A stretch of 32,898 nt of DNA, taken from Oceanospirillaceae bacterium UBA1126 (GTDB lineage: Bacteria > Pseudomonadota > Gammaproteobacteria > Pseudomonadales > Balneatricaceae). Where the stretch lies: assembly GCA_002312935.1 (NCBI GenBank), contig DCAT01000022.1, forward strand, positions 1 through 32,898, written 5' to 3'. Below, piece after piece: positions 23,248-32,026 of this stretch (positions within the stretch are counted from its first letter, which is position 1; each line of letters starts with the position of its first letter). A model generated the notes under the pieces. That model worked only from the letters and a program-made list of their open reading frames with translations. It was not told the origin of the DNA and did not search any database. Both the position numbers and the translations under genes were made by a program.

Positions 23248-23263
23248 TTTTTACTACCTCATT

Positions 23264-23291
23264 ATTCTAGCCAGTATCTAAAAACCAACAA
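23264..23291 (-). promoter_or_regulatory. Putative amidotransferase promoter
   Basis: On the minus strand, TTGTTG (23291-23286) and TAGAAT (23269-23264, 5 of 6) separated by 16 bases. The -35 matches only at TTG. A 6-bp inverted repeat TAGGCT/AGCCTA lies just upstream (23314-23328). Confidence 0.3.
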
Positions 23292-23361
23292 CTACAGTCT
23301 GTTAAAGCTCGTTTAGGCTATCAGCCTATCAAGGGCCAATAACAGCGTGTGGCCTAGGCAC

Positions 23362-23387
23362 AAAAAAACCGGCCTTAGCCGGTTTTT
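23362..23387 (-). terminator. rpsT terminator
   Basis: AAAAACCGGC (23364-23373) pairs with GCCGGTTTTT (23378-23387) around a 4-base loop. Read on the minus strand it ends in seven T residues, 18 bases after the rpsT stop, separating rpsT from the amidotransferase. Confidence 0.92.
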
Positions 23388-23404
23388 ATAAGCGCTACAA
23401 TGGA

Positions 23405-23665
23405 TTATAGGGCTTTAATTTTTGCACTTAAACGGCTCTTATGGCGAGCAGCTTTGTTCATGGTGTAAATGCCTTTAGAGACACTCTTGTCCATGATAGA
23501 TACGGCAGTTGTATACGCGGCTTGGGCAGCTTCTTTGTCACCAGCGTCAATAGCAGCGATAACTTTCTTTAAGTATGTGCGTGCCATGGAGCGCAGGCTT
23601 GCGTTATGACTGCGACGTTTTTCTGCCTGGCGAGCGCGTTTCTTTGATCCAGCGGAATTGGCCAC
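23405..23665 (-). CDS. rpsT: 30S ribosomal protein S20
   Basis: Binds 16S rRNA at the base of the small subunit. The sequence MANSAGSKKRARQAEKRRSHNAS and basic KAARHKSRLSAKIKAL end are typical; 86 residues is normal. The start codon is GTG, preceded by AGGAG 7 bases upstream. E. coli rpsT also uses a non-ATG start (TTG), where weak initiation is part of autogenous control by S20, so the GTG here may serve the same role. Divergent from murJ, as in relatives. Confidence 0.97.
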   Translation of the reverse strand: MANSAGSKKRARQAEKRRSHNASLRSMARTYLKKVIAAIDAGDKEAAQAAYTTAVSIMDKSVSKGIYTMNKAARHKSRLSAKIKAL

Positions 23666-23685
23666 GATCTGGCTCCTATATAAAT

Positions 23686-23714
23686 ATAATTAAAAGCTTT
23701 AAATAATGTGTCAA
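23686..23714 (-). promoter_or_regulatory. Possible second rpsT promoter (P2)
   Basis: On the minus strand, a perfect TTGACA (23714-23709), 17-base spacer and AATTAT (23691-23686, 4 of 6). A transcript from here would have a very short leader, so it is less certain than the promoter at 23752-23780. E. coli rpsT also has two promoters. Confidence 0.4.
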
Positions 23715-23751
23715 ACACAATATGTACAGCAGGGTGTTTATGAGGTGCGAA

Positions 23752-23780
23752 ATTATTCCCGTTTGGGCGCCTCTTGTCAA
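23752..23780 (-). promoter_or_regulatory. rpsT promoter (P1)
   Basis: On the minus strand, perfect TTGACA (23780-23775), 17-base spacer and AATAAT (23757-23752, 5 of 6): one of the best sigma-70 promoters in the window, fitting a ribosomal protein gene. Confidence 0.8.
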
Positions 23781-23797
23781 CTTAGATTACGTCTTTT

Positions 23798-23806
23798 TGT
23801 TATAAA
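23798..23806 (+). promoter_or_regulatory. Putative murJ extended -10 promoter
   Basis: TGTTATAAA fits the extended -10 form (TG, one base, then TATAAA). TTGTCA at 23774-23779 is 21 bases upstream, too far for a standard -35. The murJ start is about 100 bases downstream. Confidence 0.4.
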
Positions 23807-23909
23807 TATGAGCTCATTTTAAGGTTTTTGCGTTAACATGGGTTAAATCATCCGTAAGTAGACAAAAATGACGAGTTTTTGTTCTGTTATTAATGCGTTA
23901 TAGGGATCT

Positions 23910-25496
23910 ATGAGTTCTTCTTCGCCACCTAATCTGTCTTCGCCAAACCCTTCTAAGGGTGACAAAGGCTTGCTGGGTTCCAGCGTCATTGTTGCCACTA
24001 TGACGATGTTATCCCGGATCTTAGGTTTGGCTCGTGATGTGGTCATAGCAACTTTATTTGGTGCAGGTTCCCACGCCGATGCCTTTTTTGTAGCGTTTAA
24101 AATACCCAACTTTTTGCGCAGGTTATTTGCTGAAGGTGCATTTAATCAGGCGTTTGTGCCTGTGTTGGCGGAAATGAGTGCGCAGGATAACAAGGATCTC
24201 CTCAAGACGACGGTTAGTAAAGTGGCTGGAAGCCTTTTGTTAATATTGACTCTGGTTACTGTGATCGCTTTGGTTGCTGCGCCAGTTTTGGCCTTGGTAT
24301 TTGCGCCAGGTTTTTCAGGAGATGGAAATAAACTCGGCCTTACCGCGGATATGTTACGCATTACCTTTCCCTACTTATTACTGATCTCCATGACTGGGTT
24401 TTTAGGGAGTTTATTGAACCATGCCAAGCGGTTTGTCATTCCAGCTCTAACTCCTGTGTTATTAAACCTTAGCTTAATAACTGCAGCCCTTTGGTTGGCC
24501 CCACAAATGACCGTACCGGTGATGGCTTTGGCATGGGGGGTATTGGCTGCGGGCATTTTGCAATTGGCCTTACAGCTGCCCTTTGTTGCTCAGCTAGGCC
24601 TTTTAGTGCGGCCGCGGCTTGGCTTTAGTGATGTGCGTGTAAAACAAGTGATGAAACTGATGCTGCCGGCTATGTTCGGTGTGTCAGTGGCTCAAATTAA
24701 TTTATTACTAGACACAGTGCTGGCGTCTTTGCTGCAAAGTGGCAGCGTGTCTTGGTTATATTATTCAGACAGGTTAATGGAGTTACCTCTGGGGGTATTT
24801 GGCATCGCTATTGCCACGGTGATTTTGCCTGGGCTATCCCAAAGGCATGCTACTAAATCTCCTCAAGCATTCAGTGACACATTAGATTGGGCTTTGCGTA
24901 TGGTCCTCTTAATTGGAGTGCCAGCGGCAATTGCTTTGGCACTTTTAGCTGAGCCGCTCATCACTACTTTATTCCACTATGGGGCTATGGGTGATCGGGA
25001 TGTGCTATTTAGCGCCGCCAGTTTGCGTGCTTACGCCCTAGGGTTGCTGTTTTTTATGCTCATTAAAGTGTTGGCCCCGGGTTATTTTGCACGCCAAGAT
25101 ATGAAGACCCCTGTGCGTATTGGTATTTGGGCTATGGCTAGTAATATGATGTTTAATTTGCTTTTAGTATGGCAGTTTGACCATGTAGGTTTGGCGATGG
25201 CAACATCATTGTCTGCTTTGTTAAATGCCACACTTTTGGGCGTGGGGTTGTATCGCCAGAAAATATGGCGCCCTAGTATAGGCTGGGGGGTGTTTTCATT
25301 ACGTGTATTGCTGGCTAGCATGGCCCTAGGTGGGGTAATTTATCTAACCTATCAGCCCGTTGAAGTATGGCTAGCATGGGGCCTGCGGCAGCGTGCAGAG
25401 CACCTAACGATGATTGTCATTTTTGGTTCTTTTGCGTACGCCATTGGGCTTGTCCTTACTGGCCTTCGGTGGGGCCATTTGCAGGGCCCAAAATAG
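23910..25496 (+). CDS. murJ: Lipid II flippase
   Basis: Moves the peptidoglycan precursor lipid II across the inner membrane. The 528-residue protein has about 14 hydrophobic helices of the MOP exporter fold. The N-terminal signature TMLSRILGLARDVVIATLFG and the ADAFFVAFKIPNFLRRLFAEGAFNQAFVPVL region carry the conserved Arg residues of the cavity. A Ser/Pro-rich cytoplasmic extension of about 20 residues precedes the first helix. It heads the murJ-ribF-ileS-lspA-fkpB order known from Pseudomonas. Confidence 0.96.
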   Translation: MSSSSPPNLSSPNPSKGDKGLLGSSVIVATMTMLSRILGLARDVVIATLFGAGSHADAFFVAFKIPNFLRRLFAEGAFNQAFVPVLAEMSAQDNKDLLKTTVSKVAGSLLLILTLVTVIALVAAPVLALVFAPGFSGDGNKLGLTADMLRITFPYLLLISMTGFLGSLLNHAKRFVIPALTPVLLNLSLITAALWLAPQMTVPVMALAWGVLAAGILQLALQLPFVAQLGLLVRPRLGFSDVRVKQVMKLMLPAMFGVSVAQINLLLDTVLASLLQSGSVSWLYYSDRLMELPLGVFGIAIATVILPGLSQRHATKSPQAFSDTLDWALRMVLLIGVPAAIALALLAEPLITTLFHYGAMGDRDVLFSAASLRAYALGLLFFMLIKVLAPGYFARQDMKTPVRIGIWAMASNMMFNLLLVWQFDHVGLAMATSLSALLNATLLGVGLYRQKIWRPSIGWGVFSLRVLLASMALGGVIYLTYQPVEVWLAWGLRQRAEHLTMIVIFGSFAYAIGLVLTGLRWGHLQGPK

Positions 25497-25611
25497 CATC
25501 AACTATCAATCATTATAAAGCGTTTTGTAAGTCGCAAAATGAGTCGTGTCTAGTATATAATGCAAGGCTTACTTTTTGCTGAGGCTGTGGCCTCGAATTT
25601 AACGAGTGCTT

Positions 25612-26547
25612 ATGGAATTTATTCGTGGTCTTTATAACCTCAAGCCGGAACATCGCGGTTGTGTGGCGACCATTGGAAATTTCGATGGTGTTCATTTGGG
25701 CCACCAGCGAGTGTTGCGTCAGGTGAAGCTAAAGGCAATCATGCAAGGTCTACCTGCGGTGGTTGTATTGTTTGAGCCACAACCACTAGAGTATTTCGCT
25801 AAGGATCAGGCACCACGGCGAATAACACGATTACGGGAAAAATTGCGTTTACTGGAACAACATGGCATTGACCGCGTCCTGTGCCTGCGGTTTGACGCTA
25901 AATTATTAAGCCTTAGTGCCCATGATTTTATCCAGCAATTATTAGTTAGTGGCTTGGCAGTGAGTCATTTTGTAGTGGGGGACGATTTTCGTTTTGGCCA
26001 AGGCCGCTCAGGAAATTATGCATTACTACAAACTGAAGGCTTGAACCATGGTTTTGCCGTTGAGAATACTGAAACGTGTGAATTAGATGGTGAGCGTGTT
26101 TCCAGTACTCGCATTCGTAATGCCTTAGAGATTCATGATTTAAAGGCTGTTAGGCGATTTATAGGCCGCCCTTTTACCGTTACTGGTAAAGTGGCTTATG
26201 GGCAGCAACTAGGCCGCAAATTAGGCGTGCCTACGGCTAATATACGGCTACAAAAGCCGAGGCCAGCACTGCAGGGCGTTTATGCTACTTTGGTTCATGG
26301 GTTATTAGACCAACCCATCACCAGCGTAGCTAATATAGGCTACCGCCCCACGCTTGCAGGTGTTCAGCCTCAATTAGAAGTCCACCTGTTTGATTTCAGT
26401 GGTGACTTCTACGGCAAGACGATTAGTGTAGAGATTTGCGAGTTTATTCGCAGTGAACAAAAATTTGATGGGCTCGCCCAGTTGCAAGCACAAATAGAAC
26501 TAGACATGCAGACAGCCAAAGACTTTTTTGCTGTTGCATTCCAATAG
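25612..26547 (+). CDS. ribF: Bifunctional riboflavin kinase / FAD synthetase
   Basis: Converts riboflavin to FMN and FAD. N-terminal nucleotidyltransferase domain with TIGNFDGVHLGHQ (about residue 20) and VVGDDFRFGQGRSGNY; C-terminal flavokinase domain with GKVAYGQQLGRKLGVPTANI and NIGYRPT, then the LEVHLFDFSGDFYG segment. ATG 25612 gives 311 residues and has CGAG upstream; the in-frame GTG at 25606 is less likely. A TATAAT at 25556-25561 may be a -10 box, and a hairpin GAGGC/GCCTC (25581-25594) lies between. No FMN riboswitch is seen. Confidence 0.96.
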   Translation: MEFIRGLYNLKPEHRGCVATIGNFDGVHLGHQRVLRQVKLKAIMQGLPAVVVLFEPQPLEYFAKDQAPRRITRLREKLRLLEQHGIDRVLCLRFDAKLLSLSAHDFIQQLLVSGLAVSHFVVGDDFRFGQGRSGNYALLQTEGLNHGFAVENTETCELDGERVSSTRIRNALEIHDLKAVRRFIGRPFTVTGKVAYGQQLGRKLGVPTANIRLQKPRPALQGVYATLVHGLLDQPITSVANIGYRPTLAGVQPQLEVHLFDFSGDFYGKTISVEICEFIRSEQKFDGLAQLQAQIELDMQTAKDFFAVAFQ

Positions 26548-26580
26548 ACTTAATTATTTATTTAAGAAGTGAACATAAGT

Positions 26581-29373
26581 ATGAGCGACCATAAATCCAC
26601 CTTGAATTTACCTCAAACAGATTTTCCAATGCGTGGTAATTTAGCCCAGCGTGAGCCTAAAACACTCAAAAAGTGGCAGCAAATGGATCTGTATAATAAA
26701 TTGCGTGCAGTGGGTAAAGGCCGTGAACAGTTCATTTTGCATGATGGCCCCCCTTATGCCAACGGAGACATCCACATTGGCCATGCAGTCAATAAAATCC
26801 TAAAAGATATCATTGTTAAGTCTAAGACGTTAAGTGGTTTTGATGCCCCATATGTGCCAGGCTGGGATTGTCATGGCCTACCCATTGAGCACAAGGTAGA
26901 GCAAAAGATCGGTAAAGCTGGGAAAAAAGTGAGTCACGCTATATTTCGTGAAAAGTGTAGAGTATATGCAGAAAAGCAAGTGGCCGGGCAAATGGCAGAC
27001 TTCGTTCGTTTAGGGGTAATTGGAGACTGGGAGAATCCGTATAAAACGATGCGTTTTGAGACAGAAGCCAATATTATCCGCTCATTAGGAAAAATCGTTG
27101 AAAATGGCCACCTGGTCAAAGGGTATAAGCCAGTTTACTGGAGTGTTGTTGGGGCTTCTGCCTTGGCAGAGGCAGAAGTTGAATACCAGGACAAGGTGTC
27201 TCTTTCAATCGATGTTCGCTATGGCGTGTTAGATCAGCAAGCATGGAACCAGGCCTTTGGTACAGCAACCGATTTGCCAACTTCGGTAATCATTTGGACA
27301 ACAACGCCTTGGACTTTACCATCTAGCCAAGCGGTGAGTATGCATGCCGAATTTGATTACGTTCTAGTTCAAGTGAATAATGAGTGCCAAGTATTTGCTA
27401 AGGACCTTGTAGCCAGTGCTATGCAACGATACGGCATAGATGATTTTAAGGTATTAGGAGAAACTAAGGGTCAAGCGTTAGAAAACTTGGCCCTACAGCA
27501 CCCATTTTATGATGAGCTGCAAGTGCCAGTGATTTTGGGTGACCATGTGACTACGGAAGCAGGTACAGGTAGTGTGCATACCTCACCAGACCACGGTGTT
27601 GATGACTTCAATGTAGGCCGTGCTTATGGTATTGGTACGCTTAATTTGGTTGATGATAACGGGGTGTTTGTAGACGCAGCTGGCGAATTCGCTGGAGCTC
27701 ATGTTTATAAAGTGGACGACCAAGTTGTTGCAGCTCTAGAAGCTCATGGCACTTTGGTGCACCAAGCTAAAATAACGCACAGTTATGCCCATTGTTGGCG
27801 CACCAAAACACCGCTTATCTACCGTGCTACACCACAGTGGTTTATTTCTATGTCAGAAAACGGTTTGTTAGAAAAAGCTCTTGATGCAGTGAAAAATGTA
27901 TCTTGGCATCCTGAATGGGGTGCGGCTCGTATCTCTGGCATGCTGTCCTCTAGCCCAGATTGGTGTGTGTCTCGCCAGCGCACTTGGGGCGTACCCATCA
28001 CTTTGTTTGTTAACCGACAAACTCAAGAATTACATCCTCGCACTGCTGAGTTATTTGAAGAAGTGGCGCAAAGAGTAGCCGCAAATGGTATTGATGCATG
28101 GTTCGAACTCGATGTGACAGATATTCTAGGGGAAGAGGCTGCGGATTATCAAAAAGTCACTGACACGATGGACGTATGGTTTGATTCTGGTACCACACAT
28201 TATTCGGTATTAGAACAGCGTTCAGAATTGCGCTTTCCTGCTGATCTTTATTTAGAAGGTTCAGACCAGCACCGTGGTTGGTTCCAGTCATCTTTGAAGA
28301 CCTCCATAGCTATGCATGGAGTAGCGCCTTACAAAGGCGTGTTGACCCACGGATTTACCGTAGATGGACAAGGCCGAAAAATGTCTAAGTCTATTGGCAA
28401 CGTTATGTCACCCCAAAAAGTGTGCAACACTTTAGGTGCAGATATTATTCGTCTGTGGGTGGCCTCTTCAGATTTTAGCGCTGAAATGGCGGTGTCCGAT
28501 GAAATCCTCAATCGCACTGCAGATGCCTATCGTCGTATTCGCAATACCGCGCGCTTCTTGTTGTCTAATCTTAATGGCTTTTCTCCTGCTGATAACCTGG
28601 TTGCAATAGATGATATGCTGGCTCTAGACCAATGGGTGCTTGGGCGCGCAGCGGAACTTCAAACAGAAATTGAAGCCGCTTACCACAGCTATAACTTCCA
28701 TGCGGTATACCAAAAAATTACCCACTTTTGCTCACAAGACTTGGGTGGTTTCTATTTAGATATTATTAAAGATCGCCAGTACACCTGCGGTGCAGACAGC
28801 CTTGCGCGCAGATCAGCACAAACAGCAATGTATCATCTGATCGAAACAATGACGCGTTGGATTGCGCCCATCCTAAGCTATACGGCAGATGAGTTGTGGG
28901 AGCATATACCCGGCAACCGTGCTGAATCTGTGCAGTTGGACCTTTGGTACGCTATACCTCTAGCCAAGGCTACAAGCATGACTGCGGGCTACTGGACGCA
29001 AATCATGGATGTAAAGCAGGCGATTAATAAAAGTTTAGAAACTCAGCGTAACCAGGGCGTGATTGGTGGTTCTTTAAGTGCGGAGATTACCTTGTATGCA
29101 GTGCCAGAGTTGCACGCGCAATTGCAGCAGTTGGGTGATGAGTTACGTTTTGTTTTGCTCACATCAAAGGCTTCTTTGGTGGCTAGCGAAGATGGCGGTT
29201 CTGAGACAGAGTTGGTGGGCTTACGTGTAGACATTCACGCCTCAGAACATACCAAGTGCGAGCGGTGCTGGCATCATCGAGAAGATGTAGGTGTTGTTGA
29301 TGCAGACCCAGAGCTATGTGGGCGTTGTATTGATAACGTTAGTGGTTCTGGTGAGGTTCGTCGGTTTGCCTAG
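26581..29373 (+). CDS. ileS: Isoleucyl-tRNA synthetase
   Basis: Charges tRNA-Ile and edits valine. 930 residues with HIGH at 65-68 (NGDIHIGHAVNKILKD), the editing domain with TTPWTLPSSQA and GTGSVHTSPDHG, the GRKMSKSIGN loop near residue 602, and a C-terminal zinc finger (CERCWHH and LCGRC). This is the bacterial type without mupirocin-resistance features that I can identify. ATG 26581 gives MSDHKSTLNLPQTDFPMRGNL, aligning with E. coli; the GTG at 26569 is rejected. The 3' end overlaps lspA. Confidence 0.98.
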   Translation: MSDHKSTLNLPQTDFPMRGNLAQREPKTLKKWQQMDLYNKLRAVGKGREQFILHDGPPYANGDIHIGHAVNKILKDIIVKSKTLSGFDAPYVPGWDCHGLPIEHKVEQKIGKAGKKVSHAIFREKCRVYAEKQVAGQMADFVRLGVIGDWENPYKTMRFETEANIIRSLGKIVENGHLVKGYKPVYWSVVGASALAEAEVEYQDKVSLSIDVRYGVLDQQAWNQAFGTATDLPTSVIIWTTTPWTLPSSQAVSMHAEFDYVLVQVNNECQVFAKDLVASAMQRYGIDDFKVLGETKGQALENLALQHPFYDELQVPVILGDHVTTEAGTGSVHTSPDHGVDDFNVGRAYGIGTLNLVDDNGVFVDAAGEFAGAHVYKVDDQVVAALEAHGTLVHQAKITHSYAHCWRTKTPLIYRATPQWFISMSENGLLEKALDAVKNVSWHPEWGAARISGMLSSSPDWCVSRQRTWGVPITLFVNRQTQELHPRTAELFEEVAQRVAANGIDAWFELDVTDILGEEAADYQKVTDTMDVWFDSGTTHYSVLEQRSELRFPADLYLEGSDQHRGWFQSSLKTSIAMHGVAPYKGVLTHGFTVDGQGRKMSKSIGNVMSPQKVCNTLGADIIRLWVASSDFSAEMAVSDEILNRTADAYRRIRNTARFLLSNLNGFSPADNLVAIDDMLALDQWVLGRAAELQTEIEAAYHSYNFHAVYQKITHFCSQDLGGFYLDIIKDRQYTCGADSLARRSAQTAMYHLIETMTRWIAPILSYTADELWEHIPGNRAESVQLDLWYAIPLAKATSMTAGYWTQIMDVKQAINKSLETQRNQGVIGGSLSAEITLYAVPELHAQLQQLGDELRFVLLTSKASLVASEDGGSETELVGLRVDIHASEHTKCERCWHHREDVGVVDADPELCGRCIDNVSGSGEVRRFA

Positions 29374-29875
29374 CCTGATAGAAACATCAGCTTTGAGACG
29401 CTTTGTGGTTTTTATTGTGCTGCTGTGGGCGCTCGATCTGGGTATTAAGTGGGTAGTCACGCAGCAATTTAACTATGCAGAAAGGCTGAATATTATGCCC
29501 TTCTTTGACCTTATGCTGGTTCACAACAAAGGCGCAGCGTTTAGTTTTTTAGCGTCACAGCCAGGTTGGCAACGATGGTTTTTTTCAGTCACTGCGTTAG
29601 GCATCAGTGTGTGGCTCATCTTGTGGTTAAAGCGCACGCCAAGTACTCAGACCCTGTTAGGGCTAAGCTTAAGTTTGGTATTAGCGGGTGCTCTAGGCAA
29701 TTTGGTTGACCGAGTAATTAATGGCTACGTCATCGATTACCTATTGGTGTATTACCCACCTTACTATTTTCCCGCTTTTAATTTAGCTGATAGCTTGATC
29801 TTCATCGGTGTGGTGGGTTTATTTATTGATTTTTGGCAAACAGAAAAGGCAGCAAAGCGTGACTCAGAGCATTAA
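29366..29875 (+). CDS. lspA: Lipoprotein signal peptidase II
   Basis: Inner-membrane aspartyl protease that removes the signal peptide from prolipoproteins. Four hydrophobic helices, the NKGAAFSFLAS block, and catalytic aspartates in GNLVDRVINGYVIDYL and FNLADSLIFIG. I choose TTG 29366: GGTGAGG (29350-29356) lies 9 bases upstream and the protein is then 169 residues, the normal length, with an 8-base overlap with ileS. GTG 29351 is an alternative; starts further upstream add unrelated residues. The 3' end overlaps fkpB by 17 bases. Confidence 0.93.
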   Translation: MPSLIETSALRRFVVFIVLLWALDLGIKWVVTQQFNYAERLNIMPFFDLMLVHNKGAAFSFLASQPGWQRWFFSVTALGISVWLILWLKRTPSTQTLLGLSLSLVLAGALGNLVDRVINGYVIDYLLVYYPPYYFPAFNLADSLIFIGVVGLFIDFWQTEKAAKRDSEH

Positions 29876-30290
29876 TACATCTTCCCATGTGAGGTTAAAC
29901 TTCGCCCTATATCATGCCAGTGGCGAAACTATAGATAGCACCTTTGATAAAGGTGCGGTAGAGCTCACTATAGGTGATGGTAACTTAATGGCTGGGTTTG
30001 AATCCTGCCTTATGGGTTTGGTGGTCGGTGAGCATCAAACATTTACAGTGACTCCAGAAAACGGCTTTGGGCAGCACAATCCAGCCAATCTTCAAACCCT
30101 CAAGCGTCACCAGTTTGGTTCTGACATGGTACTTGAGCAAGGTTTAGTCGTTAGTTTTTCTGATGCCGCTAATACTGAACTTCCAGGGGTAGTAAAAACA
30201 ATTGATGGAGATGATGTTGTGATGGATTTTAATCACCCTTTAGCGGGTGTTGAGCTTAAATTTGAAGTGGAAATTTTAGCGGTCAGTTAA
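29859..30290 (+). CDS. fkpB: FKBP-type peptidyl-prolyl isomerase (SlpA/FkpB)
   Basis: Prolyl isomerase with chaperone activity, probably cytoplasmic because no signal peptide is present. 143 residues in the SlyD/SlpA group: FALYHASGETIDSTFDKGAVELTIGDGNLMAGFESCLMGL (about residues 12-53) with an inserted flap domain (PENGFGQHNPANLQTLKRHQF) and a C-terminal DFNHPLAGVELKFEVEI. No His-rich metal tail, so SlpA rather than SlyD. GTG 29859 is used, with AAGG 9 bases upstream inside lspA. In Pseudomonas ispH follows directly; here it does not. Confidence 0.9.
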   Translation: MTQSINTSSHVRLNFALYHASGETIDSTFDKGAVELTIGDGNLMAGFESCLMGLVVGEHQTFTVTPENGFGQHNPANLQTLKRHQFGSDMVLEQGLVVSFSDAANTELPGVVKTIDGDDVVMDFNHPLAGVELKFEVEILAVS

Positions 30291-30405
30291 TAAGATATCA
30301 CTCGGTTTAGCCAACTTCTTTGAACATTTTATATTTACGTTGGGCCTTGCCAAATAATCTACAAAACTGAGCTACACTTAGACAGCAGCCAATAAGGATG
30401 TTGTC

Positions 30406-30939
30406 ATGCACTCTCTTGTTCATAATCTAAATGTGTTCCGAGCTTGTTTTGGTTGGAGCTTGCTGGAACTCCTCATTGTTTTAGCCCTTGTGGCTATTGT
30501 AGCCTCTTTGGCTGCCCCGCCAATCTATGCAACGTGGCAGCTTCAGTCTTTGTATGACGAAAGACAAAGATTGGCCCAGCAAATTCGTTTTGCCCGATTT
30601 ACTAGCATACAAAAAAATGCCAAAGTGAGTATCTGTTGGTCTAGTGCTTGCGGTGCGTCAATAGGTTTTTTAACCTACCTCGATAAAAATAACGATAGTT
30701 ATTGGCAGCATACAGAACTAGTGCTCTCTCAATGGCAGATCAGAAAAGGTGTGTTCTTTCACTTTAACCGTGACCCACAAATTAGCTTTAATAGTGCTGG
30801 CAATACGGCTCAATCTGGAACGATGGTTTTGTGTAGCCCTAGCAGCACCTCGGCAGTGGTGAATAGTGAGAAGTTAGGTCATGCGCTAGTGCTCTCCTCA
30901 AGTGGACGCTTGCGCGAGGCAAAAGCACCATGCCCATAA
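30406..30939 (+). CDS. Minor pseudopilin, GspH/FimT-FimU type
   Basis: Prepilin-like protein of a type IV pilus tip or initiation complex. After a 16-residue leader, the PilD cleavage site reads FG|WSLLELLIVLALVAIVASL, with Glu at mature position 5 and a hydrophobic helix. The first mature residue is Trp, where Phe is usual. The rest is a GspH-like domain (RQRLAQQIRFARFTSIQKNAKVSICWS) with a Cys pair. 177 residues. AAGGA at 30394-30398 is 7 bases upstream of the ATG. It heads a cluster of five prepilin genes whose ends overlap or abut. Confidence 0.85.
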   Translation: MHSLVHNLNVFRACFGWSLLELLIVLALVAIVASLAAPPIYATWQLQSLYDERQRLAQQIRFARFTSIQKNAKVSICWSSACGASIGFLTYLDKNNDSYWQHTELVLSQWQIRKGVFFHFNRDPQISFNSAGNTAQSGTMVLCSPSSTSAVVNSEKLGHALVLSSSGRLREAKAPCP

Positions 30940-31424
30940 CGTGCCGACCATGCCAAAACATAGTAGACCAAAAAGGGTTAGCTCTAATAGAAGTTTTATT
31001 AAGCTTAGGCTTGTCTAGTATGATGTTTCTAGTGCTTTTTACGGCTCAGAGCCATAGTCAAAAGGTGCTCATTTATAGTCAACAGCTGCACTTTGCCAGC
31101 CGCTTATTAGATCAAGTTGCAAGCCAAATGTGGGCCTACCCGGAGCATTATCAATCACTTCTCGCTGCATCACCAAATGGAGACATAAGTTGCTTTAATG
31201 GTCACTACTGTAACCCAGTGGCTATGACGCAAATGTGGGCGGCACATTGGCAGGCAGAGCTAGAGAAGCAACTGCCTAACGCGGAACTTAACATGTTGTG
31301 TAACAGTGGCTGTGTGCCTGGTGATACGTTAACTGTTTGGTTGCGTTGGTCGCAAAATTTGGTTGCCTCCACAGACCTTTGTAAACAGGGGACGGCATGC
31401 ATATACCTCGAAATAGGGCTTTAA
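30930..31424 (+). CDS. pilV: PilV-like minor pilin
   Basis: 164 residues. The prepilin site is QKG|LALIEVLLSLGLSSMMF with Glu5 present. Cys-rich: ISCFNGHYC, MLCNSGC and DLCKQGTAC give three likely disulfide pairs. PilV proteins carry the same kind of Cys-rich head and act with FimU, PilW, PilX and PilE in pilus initiation. The ATG overlaps the preceding stop by 10 bases and the end overlaps pilW. Leu at mature position 1 is a common variant. Confidence 0.75.
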   Translation: MPITCRPCQNIVDQKGLALIEVLLSLGLSSMMFLVLFTAQSHSQKVLIYSQQLHFASRLLDQVASQMWAYPEHYQSLLAASPNGDISCFNGHYCNPVAMTQMWAAHWQAELEKQLPNAELNMLCNSGCVPGDTLTVWLRWSQNLVASTDLCKQGTACIYLEIGL

Positions 31425-32026
31425 GAGCTGTTGGCAAACAATCAGGCTTTACACTATTAGAAATGCTACTGAGTACCGGCCTTGCTGCCTTAATAATGCT
31501 TGCCATAACCGCCAGTTTACTGCAGTTCAATCAACATAAGCTGTTGGCTCAAGTGGTCGTTCAAGCTCAATCTCAGGACCAGCTGGCAGTTGCTCAAGTG
31601 CGCAGTGATTGGCGCGATTTATGTGGGCCCGGTGTTATTTCAGGTACAGCTCATACCCTCTCAATAATGCGCCTAGTCCATGGACGTTGTGTTAACTATG
31701 ATTATGCTTATGGTGCTGGTGGGCAAAGCCTCACACGGCGAAGGGCAGGCGGTCGCAGCAGCAGTTTTTTAGCACAGGTAGAATCATTCCACCTTTCTTT
31801 TGGAGTGGATACTAATCAAGACTGTGTGATTGATCAGTGGCACTCAAGCTACCAAATAAGTGAGCTTATTAAATTGCACCAAGTGAGGGTTAACTTGGAG
31901 CTAAGAATACCAGCCAGCAAACAATTAAGAGCTGGAAAAACTAGTCAGTGGTTATGGCATCAAGATGATGATGTTGTGCTGCATGTGGTTAACTTTATCT
32001 GGCGGGCAGTTAATGTGTGTAGCTAA
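31397..32026 (+). CDS. pilW: PilW-like minor pilin
   Basis: 209 residues, short for PilW (often 270 or more). The prepilin site SG|FTLLEMLLSTGLAALIML is canonical. The body resembles GspJ/PilW proteins, with an acidic VDTNQDCVIDQW segment that looks like a calcium-binding loop; that reading is tentative. It overlaps pilV by 28 bases and the PilX-like gene by 14, so all are translated from one message. Confidence 0.75.
   Translation: MHIPRNRALRAVGKQSGFTLLEMLLSTGLAALIMLAITASLLQFNQHKLLAQVVVQAQSQDQLAVAQVRSDWRDLCGPGVISGTAHTLSIMRLVHGRCVNYDYAYGAGGQSLTRRRAGGRSSSFLAQVESFHLSFGVDTNQDCVIDQWHSSYQISELIKLHQVRVNLELRIPASKQLRAGKTSQWLWHQDDDVVLHVVNFIWRAVNVCS

Noticed and set aside
25497..25611. FMN riboswitch before ribF
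   Set aside because: Only one short hairpin GAGGC/GCCTC is present; the conserved FMN-element segments are not recognised.
29291..29365. lspA starts upstream of 29366
   Set aside because: The most upstream starts lie deep inside ileS and add residues not seen in the family; GTG 29351 remains possible, but TTG 29366 has the better ribosome site and gives the normal length.
30347..30378. Sigma-70 promoter for the pilin cluster (TTGCCA / TACACT)
   Set aside because: The spacer would be 20 bases, so I did not call it; no sigma-54 type GG/GC motif fits either.
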